A stretch of 64,000 nt of DNA from Vibrio sp. DW001 (GTDB taxonomy: Bacteria > Pseudomonadota > Gammaproteobacteria > Enterobacterales > Vibrionaceae), in NCBI RefSeq assembly GCF_029016285.1, contig NZ_CP091975.1, positions 620,001 through 684,000 of the forward strand, read 5' to 3'. The notes beneath the pieces were generated by a model that was given only the letters and a program-made list of their open reading frames with translations, ran no database searches and was not told the DNA's origin. Position 1 is the first letter of the stretch. Each line of letters begins with the position of its first letter. The position numbers were made by a program, and so were the translations under genes. Below, in pieces: positions 51,258 through 60,499 of the stretch.

Positions 51258-52886
51258 TTATGCTTGACGGTGCTTAAGCATATCCAGCGCAACTGCTTCT
51301 GCGATTTTGATACCATCAATACCGGCAGATAAGATGCCACCAGCGTAGCCAGCGCCTTCACCACCTGGATACAAACCTTGAGTATTAATGCTTTGGAAAT
51401 CAACGCCCCGCTTAATTTGTACCGGTGATGAAGTACGCGTTTCAACACCTGTTAGCATTGCGTCTTTACTATCAAATCCGCGAATTTTCTTAGCAAATGC
51501 CGGTAGAGCCTCGCGAATCGCGTCAATGGCAAAGTCTGGTAACGCATCGCTTAGATCCGTCATCTTTACGTTCGGCTTATAGGATGGTTCAATCGCTTCA
51601 AAAGGCAGGCCCTGACCAGCCGCTAAGAAATCACCCACCATTTGTGCTGGTGCGTCGTAGTTACTTCCGCCCATCACATAGGCGTTACGTTCAAGCTTAC
51701 GTTGCAATGCCACACCCTGTAGAGGATCGTTGTTAAAGTCCTCAGGAGAAATACCCACCACAATCGCACTATTTGCATTGCGTTCGCTACGAGAGTATTG
51801 ACTCATACCATTCGTGACAACGGCATGCTCTTCCGACGTCGCAGCGACCACAACGCCACCGGGACACATACAGAAGCTATATACCGAACGACCATTTTTA
51901 CAATGATGCACAAGTTTGTAATCTGCGGCCCCCAGAATTGGATGCCCAGCATTTTTGCCAAATCGAGCTTGGTCAATCATCGCTTGTTTGTGTTCAATAC
52001 GAAACCCGATCGAGAAAGACTGCGCTTCCATATGCACACCTTTATCATGCAGCATCTGGAATGTATCACGGGCACTATGGCCGATAGCCGCAACAATATG
52101 TTTACTGTTGATCACTTCGCCGCCGTTTAACGTCACGCCCGTAACATGCTGATCGTCACCAGTGCCTTCAATGTTTATCTCTTCTACGCGTGTTTCAAAG
52201 CGAATATCACCACCGAGTTCAATGATGTTGGTGCGCATTTTCTCGACCATGGTCACCAATTTGTAGGTACCAATATGCGGTTTGCTTACGTAAATGATTT
52301 CTTCTGGTGCACCAGCAAGCACAAATTCGTTTTTAACTTTTAGGCCAAGAAAGCCGGGATCTTTTACTTGGCTATATAGTTTACCGTCAGAAAATGTACC
52401 CGCGCCACCTTCACCAAATTGAACATTAGATTCCGTATTCAACTCGCTAGTACGCCAAAAACGGAAGGTGTCTTTCGCACGTTCGTGTACGGATTTACCG
52501 CGCTCCAATACAATGGGTTTAAAGCCCATTTGAGCCAAGATTAACGCCACAAATAAACCACATGGGCCCATTCCGATCACGATAGGACGTTCAGTTAAAT
52601 CAGCGGGTGCGCTAGCAACATATTTGTATTCGGTATCAGGAGAGACTCGCACGTTTTGATTTTGCTCAAACCTTGTTAATAGCTGTGCTTCGTCCACCTC
52701 TTTTAACGTTATATCTAAGGTATAAATTAGGGTGATTTGATTCTTTTTTCGTGCGTCATAACCACGTTTAAATACATGGATATCAACCAACTGTTGCTCA
52801 GATATAGACAGCGTCTCTAAAACATAATCTTGTAACGCATTTTCACTGTGATCTAGCGGTAATTTTACTTGGTTGAGACGTATCAT
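51258..52886 (-). CDS. FAD/NAD(P)-binding dehydrogenase (COG2509-type)
   Basis: 542 aa. N-terminal ferredoxin-like domain (about 1-90), then the dinucleotide fold VIGMGPCGLFVALILAQMGF with VLERGKSV. FGEGGAGTFSDGKLYS and YPGGEGAGYAGGILSAGIDG are signatures of this uncharacterised flavoprotein family. Substrate unknown. Confidence 0.88.
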   Translation of the reverse strand: MIRLNQVKLPLDHSENALQDYVLETLSISEQQLVDIHVFKRGYDARKKNQITLIYTLDITLKEVDEAQLLTRFEQNQNVRVSPDTEYKYVASAPADLTERPIVIGMGPCGLFVALILAQMGFKPIVLERGKSVHERAKDTFRFWRTSELNTESNVQFGEGGAGTFSDGKLYSQVKDPGFLGLKVKNEFVLAGAPEEIIYVSKPHIGTYKLVTMVEKMRTNIIELGGDIRFETRVEEINIEGTGDDQHVTGVTLNGGEVINSKHIVAAIGHSARDTFQMLHDKGVHMEAQSFSIGFRIEHKQAMIDQARFGKNAGHPILGAADYKLVHHCKNGRSVYSFCMCPGGVVVAATSEEHAVVTNGMSQYSRSERNANSAIVVGISPEDFNNDPLQGVALQRKLERNAYVMGGSNYDAPAQMVGDFLAAGQGLPFEAIEPSYKPNVKMTDLSDALPDFAIDAIREALPAFAKKIRGFDSKDAMLTGVETRTSSPVQIKRGVDFQSINTQGLYPGGEGAGYAGGILSAGIDGIKIAEAVALDMLKHRQA

Positions 52887-52995
52887 GATTCACCTGATAA
52901 TTGGCCGAAAAAATAATCGCGTAGTCTACGTGATCTCTCTCAAAAATGTAATAAACATTATTACGCCAAAACAACAGCTCTTAGGTAACACGTCA

Positions 52996-53646
52996 CTATT
53001 TTTTAGGCGGTTGACCATATGTTTTAAATTTTTCCTGCATCAGTGTCATCTCATTTCGATCTAGGATCATAGGGGTACCAAAGCTTGAGGCAATACAATG
53101 AATCTTGGCGCAGTGCTCAATCTCTTCAGCAATTTGGAATGCGGCGTCTAGGGTTCCAGATCCGGTAAGTAATCCGTGATTGGCCAACAAGACTGCTCGA
53201 CGATCTTGCATCGCTTCAAAAGCAGACTCCGCCAGTTCTTGAGTACCAAAAGTTTGATATTGCGCGCAACGAACATCATAGCCTGAAAAGGCGACCAGAT
53301 AATTTGAAGCGGGCAGAGACTGTCTCAAGGTTGCAATGGCAGTACAGTAAGTGGAGTGAGTGTGAACCACGGCATTGATATCTTCTCGGCGATCATAGAA
53401 TATTTTATGCATACCCCATTCGCTTGATGGCTTGCGAATCGAATCAATACAGTTTCCATCCATGTCCATGATAACGACATCTTCCGGTTTGGCTGCAAAG
53501 TAATCGACACCACTTGGGCTGACTGCGATTAAATTCTGCTCTCTGTTATATATCGAAACATTGCCGCCGGTACCAACGGTAAGATTATGGTTTACGAGCT
53601 TTTTGCACGTTTCGACAATGTCGATTCTCTCTTTTTCAAGTAGCAT
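52996..53646 (-). CDS. Class II (FucA-like) aldolase, candidate 5-deoxyribulose-1-P aldolase
   Basis: 216 aa, zinc-dependent. Metal ligands are His95, His97 (VVHTHSTYC) and His157 (ANHGLL); the acid/base residue is Glu76 (SSEW). NLTVGTGGNVS binds phosphate. It lies downstream of mtnA on the same strand. In the DHAP shunt such an aldolase splits 5-deoxyribulose 1-phosphate to DHAP and acetaldehyde; this role is inferred from the neighbours. L-fuculose-1-P is the alternative, but no fucose genes are present. Confidence 0.86.
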   Translation of the reverse strand: MLLEKERIDIVETCKKLVNHNLTVGTGGNVSIYNREQNLIAVSPSGVDYFAAKPEDVVIMDMDGNCIDSIRKPSSEWGMHKIFYDRREDINAVVHTHSTYCTAIATLRQSLPASNYLVAFSGYDVRCAQYQTFGTQELAESAFEAMQDRRAVLLANHGLLTGSGTLDAAFQIAEEIEHCAKIHCIASSFGTPMILDRNEMTLMQEKFKTYGQPPKK

Positions 53647-53713
53647 GTTTTTTCCTATATTGGAGTATGTTGATCTTTCGAGGTTATGAGGTAGTGATTC
53701 AACGAATTCAATG

Positions 53714-53748
53714 GGTGTTGATAAGTGGGTTAACGGCTTATCAACACC
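53714..53748 (-). repeat. Perfect 12-bp-stem hairpin between mtnA and the aldolase gene
   Basis: Arms GGTGTTGATAAG/CTTATCAACACC with an 11-nt loop and no T-run; an intercistronic stabiliser or attenuator of the aldolase. Confidence 0.7.
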
Positions 53749-53775
53749 GAAGGGAAAGATGAATTGGACGACGTC

Positions 53776-54873
53776 TTATTTGTCCATGATATCTGCAAAC
53801 ATAGCCTTTAAAGCGTCGTTATTGGCTTTGCATACGCCCTTTTCAGTAATCAAACCGGTAACCATTTCTGCCGGTGTTACATCGAATGCATAGTTGCCAC
53901 ATTCTGTACCTGTTGGTGCGGTATTGACAAAGCTGCGCTGCCCATTTGCGTCAATACCTTGCACATGAGATTGTTCTTTACCATTGCGCTGCTCAATCGG
54001 GATTTCTTTTACTCCGTCCCATACGCTAGGATCGATAGTTGGCGATGGCAGTGCCACATAGAAAGGCACATTATTGGCTTGTGCAGCGAGTGCTTTTAGA
54101 TAGGTACCAATCTTATTGCACACATCACCGCGAGCCGTCACTCGGTCAGTACCCACAATGACCATATCCACTTCACCATGCTGCATTAGATGCCCACCGG
54201 CATTGTCGGCAATTAAGGTATGTGGGACACCGTGACCACCCAATTCAAAAGAGGTCAACGCTCCTTGGTTTCTTGGGCGAGTTTCGTCAACCCACACATG
54301 GATATTAATACCTTCATCATGCGCCAAGTACATTGGTGCTAATGCCGTACCCCAATCGACGGTTGCGAGCCAACCAGCGTTGCAATGGGTCAGGATGTTA
54401 ACGGCTTCTCCGGGGGCTTTATTTGCGGCGAGCTCGCGGATGATCTCTAAACCATGCAAGCCAATACTGTGGTTTATTTCCGCGTCCTCATCACAGATGA
54501 TAGCGGATTCTTCATAGGCCACTTGTACACGATCTTGTGGGGGCGTTTGTCGTAAACGCTGGCAGATACGGTCCAGTGCCCATTGTAGATTAATCGCGGT
54601 CGGGCGAGTTTTTACCAAGGTTTGATAGGCGGATTCTATTGCTTTATCGCTGCTATCGACAGACATGGCAAAGGCCATTCCGTACGCTCCCACACAACCG
54701 ATCAAAGGTGCGCCACGTACTTTCATCGAAATAATGGCCTCTGCGGCTTGCTCCATGGTGGAAAGCGTTAGAATTTCAAACTCATAAGGTAATTTTTCTT
54801 GATTAAATATATGGATGTTTTTGTTATCCGTTGCTTGCCAAATAGATCGATAATGTTTGCCGTCAATTTTCAT
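53776..54873 (-). CDS. mtnA: MtnA-type aldose-1-phosphate isomerase
   Basis: 365 aa. Catalytic Cys164 in THCNAGW and Asp243 in VGTDRVTA, matching Cys160/Asp240 of B. subtilis Mtn[11 protein letters not shown] binds phosphate. It isomerises 5-methylthioribose 1-phosphate or 5-deoxyribose 1-phosphate to the ribulose form. No mtnB, C or D follows; an aldolase does, pointing to 5-deoxyribose disposal rather than methionine salvage. Confidence 0.93.
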   Translation of the reverse strand: MKIDGKHYRSIWQATDNKNIHIFNQEKLPYEFEILTLSTMEQAAEAIISMKVRGAPLIGCVGAYGMAFAMSVDSSDKAIESAYQTLVKTRPTAINLQWALDRICQRLRQTPPQDRVQVAYEESAIICDEDAEINHSIGLHGLEIIRELAANKAPGEAVNILTHCNAGWLATVDWGTALAPMYLAHDEGINIHVWVDETRPRNQGALTSFELGGHGVPHTLIADNAGGHLMQHGEVDMVIVGTDRVTARGDVCNKIGTYLKALAAQANNVPFYVALPSPTIDPSVWDGVKEIPIEQRNGKEQSHVQGIDANGQRSFVNTAPTGTECGNYAFDVTPAEMVTGLITEKGVCKANNDALKAMFADIMDK

Positions 54874-54993
54874 ATTATTTATTTAACCTAATCTAATCTG
54901 TGGATAGTCACCAAAGGCATTCACTCTGGTGGTTTCTGGAATGAGTTAATAGTCATTGGAACTATTAATAGATGGCGCCGCTTATGAGTGAAC

Positions 54994-55701
54994 TTAAAGC
55001 TCGATTGCCGTGTCGAGTGCCAGTTCAATCATTTGATGAAGCGACAGTTCACGTTCTTCAATTGTGAGCATGCCACCATTTTTAATGTGATCGGTTGTGG
55101 TCAATATGCCTAATGCGTTGGCACCGAGTTCTGAAGCGACGGCATAGAGTCCTGCCACTTCCATCTCGACACCGATGATGCCGTATGTTTCGAGCACTTC
55201 GAAAATATCTGGATTTGGACCGTAGAAAAGATCACAAGTGAATAAGTTACCCACTTTGACGTTTAGATCTTGTTTACGTGCTGTATTTACGGCGGTTTCT
55301 AGTAAGTGATAGTCAGCGATTGCGGCAAAGTCGTGCCCTTTGAATCGTTCACGGTTAGCTTTAGAGTCTGTGCTTGCACCCATCGCAATGACAATATCCA
55401 TTAATTGGATGTCATCTCTGACTGAGCCACAAGAGCCGATACGGATTAGGTTCTTAACACCAAAATCTTTTATTAATTCATAGGCATACATAGAAATTGA
55501 AGGGATGCCCATGCCATGAGACATTACGGATAAACGTTTCCCTTTATACATGCCGGTATAACCCAACATATTGCGTACTTTGTTTACCTCAACAGCATCT
55601 GTTAGGTAGGTTTCTGCAATGTACTTCGCTCGTAGAGGGTCGCCAGGCATGATGACTGTTTCTGCAAAATCATTAGGGTTGGCTTTTATTGCTAGCGCCA
55701 T
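54994..55701 (-). CDS. deoD: Purine nucleoside phosphorylase, DeoD family
   Basis: 235 aa, hexameric type. Phosphate Arg24 ([11 protein letters not shown]), Arg43 (KVRNMLG) and Arg of RIGSCGS are present, as is the catalytic Asp in TTTDHIK. The N-terminus ([11 protein letters not shown]) lacks the His that contacts the ribose 5'-OH in E. coli DeoD (MATPHINAEMGD). Together with mtnA and the aldolase this suggests a 5'-modified adenosine substrate. It releases adenine and the sugar 1-phosphate. Confidence 0.92.
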   Translation of the reverse strand: MALAIKANPNDFAETVIMPGDPLRAKYIAETYLTDAVEVNKVRNMLGYTGMYKGKRLSVMSHGMGIPSISMYAYELIKDFGVKNLIRIGSCGSVRDDIQLMDIVIAMGASTDSKANRERFKGHDFAAIADYHLLETAVNTARKQDLNVKVGNLFTCDLFYGPNPDIFEVLETYGIIGVEMEVAGLYAVASELGANALGILTTTDHIKNGGMLTIEERELSLHQMIELALDTAIEL

Positions 55702-55756
55702 ATTTTTTCACCTTATATACGTTGTTTTCTCCATTGTTAAATTTAGTGGCGGTTAG

Positions 55757-55778
55757 TTTAGTGACATATATCACATCT
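55757..55778. promoter_or_regulatory. Candidate CRP site between deoD and nupC
   Basis: AGTGACATATATCACA fits TGTGA-N6-TCACA with one mismatch. It lies 59 bp from the deoD start and about 210 bp from nupC, in the divergent promoter region; catabolite control is typical for nucleoside genes. Confidence 0.6.
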
Positions 55779-55989
55779 AAAACTGGAATAGATATTGGTA
55801 GGTATCTCGTTATCGATATGAGTTGAAATTGTAGTTTTTCTACTTTAAGTATGAGGTATTGCTGTCTTTTGGATAACAAGCTATTGGTGTGAGACTAAAG
55901 GGTAGTAAAATGAGCTATTCATCACGTAATTATTCATGCTAGTTATGAGAAAGTCATCTCCAGTATGAACCTAATTAATGGAAAAAATT

Positions 55990-57258
55990 ATGGAACTAGT
56001 TATTAGTATTGTAGGAATTGTCGCCTTGTTTGGTGTCGCTTATTTGCTGTCTGAAAATAAGAAGGCTATCAACTTTAGAACGGTTGGATTCGCATTTGGT
56101 ATCCAATTAGCCCTTGGTGGTCTTATTTTGTACTCATCAATTGGGCAAGACATCATCTTGTCTATGGCCAACGGCGTCTCAGCGGTGATTGGTTACAGTA
56201 ATGATGGGATAAGCTTTCTATTTGGTGGGCTTGTTAGCGACAAAATGTACGAACTGTTTGGTAGTGGCGGTTTTGTTATTGCCTTTAAGGTTTTGCCAAT
56301 TATTGTGTTCTTTTCTTCTTTATCTGCCGTACTGTACCACCTTGGCATTATGCAGTTTATCGTCAAATGGATAGGTGGAGCACTGCAAAAACTTCTTAAA
56401 ACCAGCAAAGCTGAGTCAATGTCTGCCACCGCAAACATTTTCTTAGGAGTGACAGAGGCACCTCTTCTTATTAAACCATATTTGCCTACTATGACACGCT
56501 CAGAGTTGTTCGCGGTAATGTGCGGTGGTTTAGCCTCTATCGCAGGCACCATGTTAGCTAGCTATGCACAACTTGGTGTGAGAATGGAATATCTGTTAGC
56601 CGCTTCTTTTATGGCGGCGCCGGGTGGATTATTATTTGCAAAAATACTGATACCTGAAACAGACAAAGTCAATGATGTAAACCCCGAGAAAGCAGAAGAA
56701 AATCAGACGTTAAACATCATTGATGCTGCGGCGACAGGGGCTTCTAACGGCGTGAAGTTGGCGATTGAAGTTGGTGGTATGTTGTTAGCATTTGTTGGCT
56801 TAGTTGCGTTGTTAAATGGATTGTTAGGCGGAGCGGGCAGTTGGGTTGGGTTTGATAACCTTAGCTTGCAATTGATCTTGGGTTATCTGTTTTCTCCTAT
56901 CGCGTGGTTGATGGGGGTACCTTGGAATGAAGCGACGTTAGCGGGGTCATTCATTGGTCAAAAAATAGTGATTAATGAATTCTTTGCCTACATTAACTTA
57001 GCACCTTATCTGAGTGGTGACGCCATCGTCGGGGCAACGGGTATGCCGATGACGGAACGCACCCAAGTGATCATCTCCTTTGCATTATGTGGTTTTGCTA
57101 ACATAGGAACGGTAGCAATAGCCATTGGTGGTATTGGTGGAATGATCGCCGAGCGTCGTTCAGAAATTGCCTCTTTAGGTTTTAAGGCGCTTGCTGCGGG
57201 TATTTTGTCGAACCTAATGGGTGCGACGATAGCCGGAATATTTTTTGGCCTAGGTTAA
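55990..57258 (+). CDS. nupC: Concentrative nucleoside transporter NupC
   Basis: 422 aa, cation-coupled. About ten membrane segments, with the CNT signatures NIFLGVTEAPLLIKPYL and MCGGLASIAGTMLASY and a C-terminal NEFFAYINL and CGFANIGTVAI. The start ATG at 55990 is preferred to 55978 by alignment. It imports nucleosides for the deaminase downstream and the divergent phosphorylase. Confidence 0.95.
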   Translation: MELVISIVGIVALFGVAYLLSENKKAINFRTVGFAFGIQLALGGLILYSSIGQDIILSMANGVSAVIGYSNDGISFLFGGLVSDKMYELFGSGGFVIAFKVLPIIVFFSSLSAVLYHLGIMQFIVKWIGGALQKLLKTSKAESMSATANIFLGVTEAPLLIKPYLPTMTRSELFAVMCGGLASIAGTMLASYAQLGVRMEYLLAASFMAAPGGLLFAKILIPETDKVNDVNPEKAEENQTLNIIDAAATGASNGVKLAIEVGGMLLAFVGLVALLNGLLGGAGSWVGFDNLSLQLILGYLFSPIAWLMGVPWNEATLAGSFIGQKIVINEFFAYINLAPYLSGDAIVGATGMPMTERTQVIISFALCGFANIGTVAIAIGGIGGMIAERRSEIASLGFKALAAGILSNLMGATIAGIFFGLG

Positions 57259-57319
57259 CCAAATAAATAGCTAGAATGAAATTGTCTGCTTAACGTTAAA
57301 TGAAATTAGAGGTCAAATT

Positions 57320-58471
57320 ATGGATACGAAACTTCCAAAAGTCGTGCTTCATGAACATATTGAAGGCACTGTGACACCAGAAATGGCGCTTTTTTTAGCG
57401 GAGAAATACAGTGTCACTTTGCCTGCGGACTTTATTTACCAAGAGGGTAAATATAGCCGTAGTGAATTTCCAAATGGTCGTTACAATTATAATGAATCTG
57501 ATTTTGGTGCCTTTGTTACCACCTATGATACTGTCGCGGATTTAGTGCGGGCGCCAGAAGATTACTATTTGATTGTTAAGGATTACCTGTCTCGTAATGC
57601 TGAAAAAGGCTTGGTTTACTGCGAGATTATTACATCAGCATTCCATCTGTGTTATACCGAAAAAGCGGATGGTTCAGGTGAGCTCGATAGCAATAAATAT
57701 CATCAAATCATGGATGCCGTAGAACGTGCGATTGCCGAGGTAAAAACGTCATATGGTACTGAAACTCGCCTACAAGCGTGTGGCGTTCGCCATTTGAGCC
57801 TAGAGCACCTTAATTTGAGTACGGATTTTATCCAACAGCAACCAAGATCGGTTATCACTGGTTTTAATATTGCGGGCAATGAATTAGCGGGAACGTTTTC
57901 CGATTTTACCTATGTACATGAGTTGGTCGATCAAATCCCATTAGATAAATCCTATCATGCTGGCGAAATATGCGGGCCAGACAGTATCCGTCAAGCACTA
58001 AAATATGGTGCAAAACGTATCGGTCATGGCATCGCGGCGATCAAAGATGAGGCACTAATTGAAACGCTTATTCGTGACAATATTACCTTGGAGATTGCCC
58101 CTACGAGTAATCGAATTTTGGTCTCTGAACTGAATCAGTCACTTGAGCATCATCCGCTGCGTAAGTTGTATGAAAAAGGCGTACGTCTTTCTATTAATAC
58201 CGATGATGCCGGGTTATTTGGAACCGACATTGGTAAGGAATATCATATTGCAGAAACACAATTTGGTTTCACAAAAGTCGAGTTGTTAGATGTCACCCTA
58301 TGTGCACTTGAGGCGGCGTTTGTAGAGGATGATGTAAGGGATACGCTGATTGAGCAGACTTATCGAAAAATGAAGGAACAAGATTGGCTGGATCTTACGG
58401 CGCTGTGTACAGCGTTACCACAAGGTGCATTACAGAAACGTTTGGCTAATCGTCTTCAGTTCCGCCCCTAA
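57320..58471 (+). CDS. add: Adenosine deaminase family protein
   Basis: 383 aa amidohydrolase. Zinc ligands HEH (LHEHIEGT, near residue 11), His of YHAGE and Asp of NTDDAG are present, with RIGHGIA supplying the catalytic His. The entry motif has Glu-Gly-Thr where canonical enzymes have Asp-Gly-Ala. It probably deaminates adenosine or 5'-modified adenosines. Same operon as nupC and xapX. Confidence 0.92.
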   Translation: MDTKLPKVVLHEHIEGTVTPEMALFLAEKYSVTLPADFIYQEGKYSRSEFPNGRYNYNESDFGAFVTTYDTVADLVRAPEDYYLIVKDYLSRNAEKGLVYCEIITSAFHLCYTEKADGSGELDSNKYHQIMDAVERAIAEVKTSYGTETRLQACGVRHLSLEHLNLSTDFIQQQPRSVITGFNIAGNELAGTFSDFTYVHELVDQIPLDKSYHAGEICGPDSIRQALKYGAKRIGHGIAAIKDEALIETLIRDNITLEIAPTSNRILVSELNQSLEHHPLRKLYEKGVRLSINTDDAGLFGTDIGKEYHIAETQFGFTKVELLDVTLCALEAAFVEDDVRDTLIEQTYRKMKEQDWLDLTALCTALPQGALQKRLANRLQFRP

Positions 58472-58486
58472 GGATAGGAGTTTATT

Positions 58487-58660
58487 GTGTTAAATGAAGT
58501 TTTGTTGGCCGTAACATCAGGCTTGATCGTTGGTATTTTTTTTACAGCAGTAAAGTTACCCATTCCCGCTCCGCCGGTGTTGTCTGGCGTCATGGGGATT
58601 GTGGGCGTATATGTAGGCTCTATCATTTATACCAAATATATAAGTGTGCTTTTTTCCTGA
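58487..58660 (+). CDS. xapX: XapX (DUF1427) small membrane protein
   Basis: 57 aa, below common ORF cut-offs. Two hydrophobic segments (VLLAVTSGLIVGIFFTAV and VLSGVMGIVGVYVGSIIY) separated by KLPIPAPP, the family pattern. GTG at 58487 with AGGAG seven nt upstream, 15 nt after add. The family is often found with nucleoside salvage genes; function unknown. Confidence 0.88.
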   Translation: MLNEVLLAVTSGLIVGIFFTAVKLPIPAPPVLSGVMGIVGVYVGSIIYTKYISVLFS

Positions 58661-58722
58661 GCAAGGGCTAGCTAGGTTAGGCATTATGACGATTTAATCG
58701 TAGATTGAATCAAATGCTATAG

Positions 58723-58757
58723 AAAAGGAATACTGACCTAGGTGAGTATTCCTTTTT
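58723..58757 (+). terminator. Terminator of nupC-add-xapX
   Basis: Stem AAAAGGAATACT/AGTATTCCTTTT, 10-nt loop, ending in T5. Confidence 0.93.
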
Positions 58758-59007
58758 GAGTATATGATGTCTGCGGCTCAGACCTTGTTGATGATAGGCA
58801 ACTTGTTCATAATGTTTTCACACCAATCTGGACAATTAACTGATCAGCACTAGGGTTGTCATGGCGCCGACATCAATGGGCAGGAAGTCGCATTGCTAAT
58901 GCGTACAAGAGTTCTTGAGCAGCCGGTGGAATGACATTCATGTTGATCACAAACTTACTTAGCTTGGTATAATGTAATAATTAGGAATGCAGAGGGGAAT
59001 ATAATCA
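58758..59007. other. Non-coding stretch with possible gene relics
   Basis: With the terminator before it, 347 bp lie without an intact gene. Short frames look like C-terminal scraps: minus strand 58784-58843 (ending NIMNKLPIINKV) and plus strand 58857-58934 (CHGADINGQEVALLMRTRVL, then a stop). TATAAT at 58967-58972 is a likely -10 for the next gene. Confidence 0.45.
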
Positions 59008-60462
59008 GTGGAAGATGATCTCAAAATGGTGTTTCCCGAACCATACAAAGGAATTCAGGTTAATTATTGTGTTTCAACGGGGTGCGAGAATTTTGGTCTA
59101 AGCGACCCCAGTTTGTATCAAACGGTGTATAACACCAAAGCCTTGAATATTTATCACTGTCCTAAATGTGGGGCTTATCCTCAGGTTATTAATAATCGTT
59201 CCGTATACCAAACGATTGAACACCAAAAACGATACCATGCGTTATCTCTTACGTCCTGCCCAAACCATGAGTGCGCCTCTAAACCGTTTGCGGTACATGC
59301 CTTTCCAGAACGCTATCGCGCATTTGGCAAAACTAATTCATTGAAGCAGCGCTATCAATGTCGACGTTGTAATACCGTTTTTACCGACCAACTTTCGTGC
59401 ATGAATCCACATAGCGAGGCGCAAAACGCGATATTTTACGGCATGATGTACTCGTTCGGTGTACGTAATATTTGCCAAAAATTAGAGATCACCGCCAAAG
59501 CATTTTATAAGTTGCAGCATGGCATGGTCGATAGGCTTAAATATATTGCCCATGTTAAAGAAGAATCGTTTTATAAAAAAGTTGAAAAATGCAATGTATC
59601 AACAAGCTATGAGTTTTTGGGCGAACAACAAGCGGCCATGATCATTGCAACGACGCATACAGAAAGTGGTTATGTTTTGGCATTTGATACGAATTTTACT
59701 ACGGACATGGAACCGGAGTGCTTGCTTGCCGTTGAACCTAGTCTATCGACTCGCTCACCTGTTGAAGCCCCTGATAAGGGGGATTTGATAATGAGCATTA
59801 CGGCGCAATATGAAGCCATCATGTCGAGAAAGAACTACTTAGATCCAACCAGCAATGACCGACCAGTAATGCACTCCTATAAAGGCCATTTAGCCTTGCC
59901 GTATTTAGCCTGTTTTGCACACGCATTGGTACTAAGAAAAAAGCTGCAACACAAATCCCATCGTTACTACTTTGTTGAACAAGATACGATGTTGAGAAAT
60001 GCCTTTATGAATGCATCTTTGCAAGATTTATTGCGTTCAGAAGACCACCTATTTTATTTTCGAGAAAGCGCTCCTAAAATGACGTGGTTCAATGAGAACA
60101 AACTTAATATTCGTCATATAGGCTGGTGGCAAGATAAATGGGGTTTTTTATCCGAAGGGGATAAAACCAAAGGGGCTTGCCATATTAAGGGGCAAGGCTT
60201 GTCCGTAGAACAATGGGAAAAGTTATTACAAGAGACGAGTTTAGATAGGGTTCAGCACTATCTTGATGCCGCTAAGACTTTCTTCCAAGGTTTAGGGCCA
60301 ACACTTAACGAACAATCGATTAACGATTGGCTGCATGTCTTTACGGGTTACTATAATTTTTGCTGGCCGCACCGCGATGGTAAAACGCCTGCGCAGTTGC
60401 TTGGCTTCTTTGATCGACCTATGACCTTAGGTGAGTTATTAAACGGGTACAAATTAAATTAG
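59008..60462 (+). CDS. Transposase-like zinc-ribbon protein, probably inactive or domesticated
   Basis: 484 aa. The N-terminal 130 residues carry Cys pairs forming zinc ribbons (YCVSTGC, YHCPKCG, SCPNHEC, RYQCRRCNTVF), the last arranged as in IS1-type transposases. A later stretch YYNFCWPHRDGKTPAQLLGF matches the C-terminus of DDE transposases. At the expected first catalytic Asp the sequence reads NVSTSYEFLG, so the acidic triad seems eroded. No terminal inverted repeats or target duplication were seen. GTG start; ATG six codons later is possible. Confidence 0.6.
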   Translation: MEDDLKMVFPEPYKGIQVNYCVSTGCENFGLSDPSLYQTVYNTKALNIYHCPKCGAYPQVINNRSVYQTIEHQKRYHALSLTSCPNHECASKPFAVHAFPERYRAFGKTNSLKQRYQCRRCNTVFTDQLSCMNPHSEAQNAIFYGMMYSFGVRNICQKLEITAKAFYKLQHGMVDRLKYIAHVKEESFYKKVEKCNVSTSYEFLGEQQAAMIIATTHTESGYVLAFDTNFTTDMEPECLLAVEPSLSTRSPVEAPDKGDLIMSITAQYEAIMSRKNYLDPTSNDRPVMHSYKGHLALPYLACFAHALVLRKKLQHKSHRYYFVEQDTMLRNAFMNASLQDLLRSEDHLFYFRESAPKMTWFNENKLNIRHIGWWQDKWGFLSEGDKTKGACHIKGQGLSVEQWEKLLQETSLDRVQHYLDAAKTFFQGLGPTLNEQSINDWLHVFTGYYNFCWPHRDGKTPAQLLGFFDRPMTLGELLNGYKLN

Positions 60463-60499
60463 GGCCCAGACTGTATCTAGACCCTTTTAAACAAGGTGT

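Noticed and set aside
58857..58934. Short frame encoding CHGADINGQEVALLMRTRVL as a gene
   Set aside because: No start codon or ribosome-binding site; more likely a relic, reported only within the intergenic entry.
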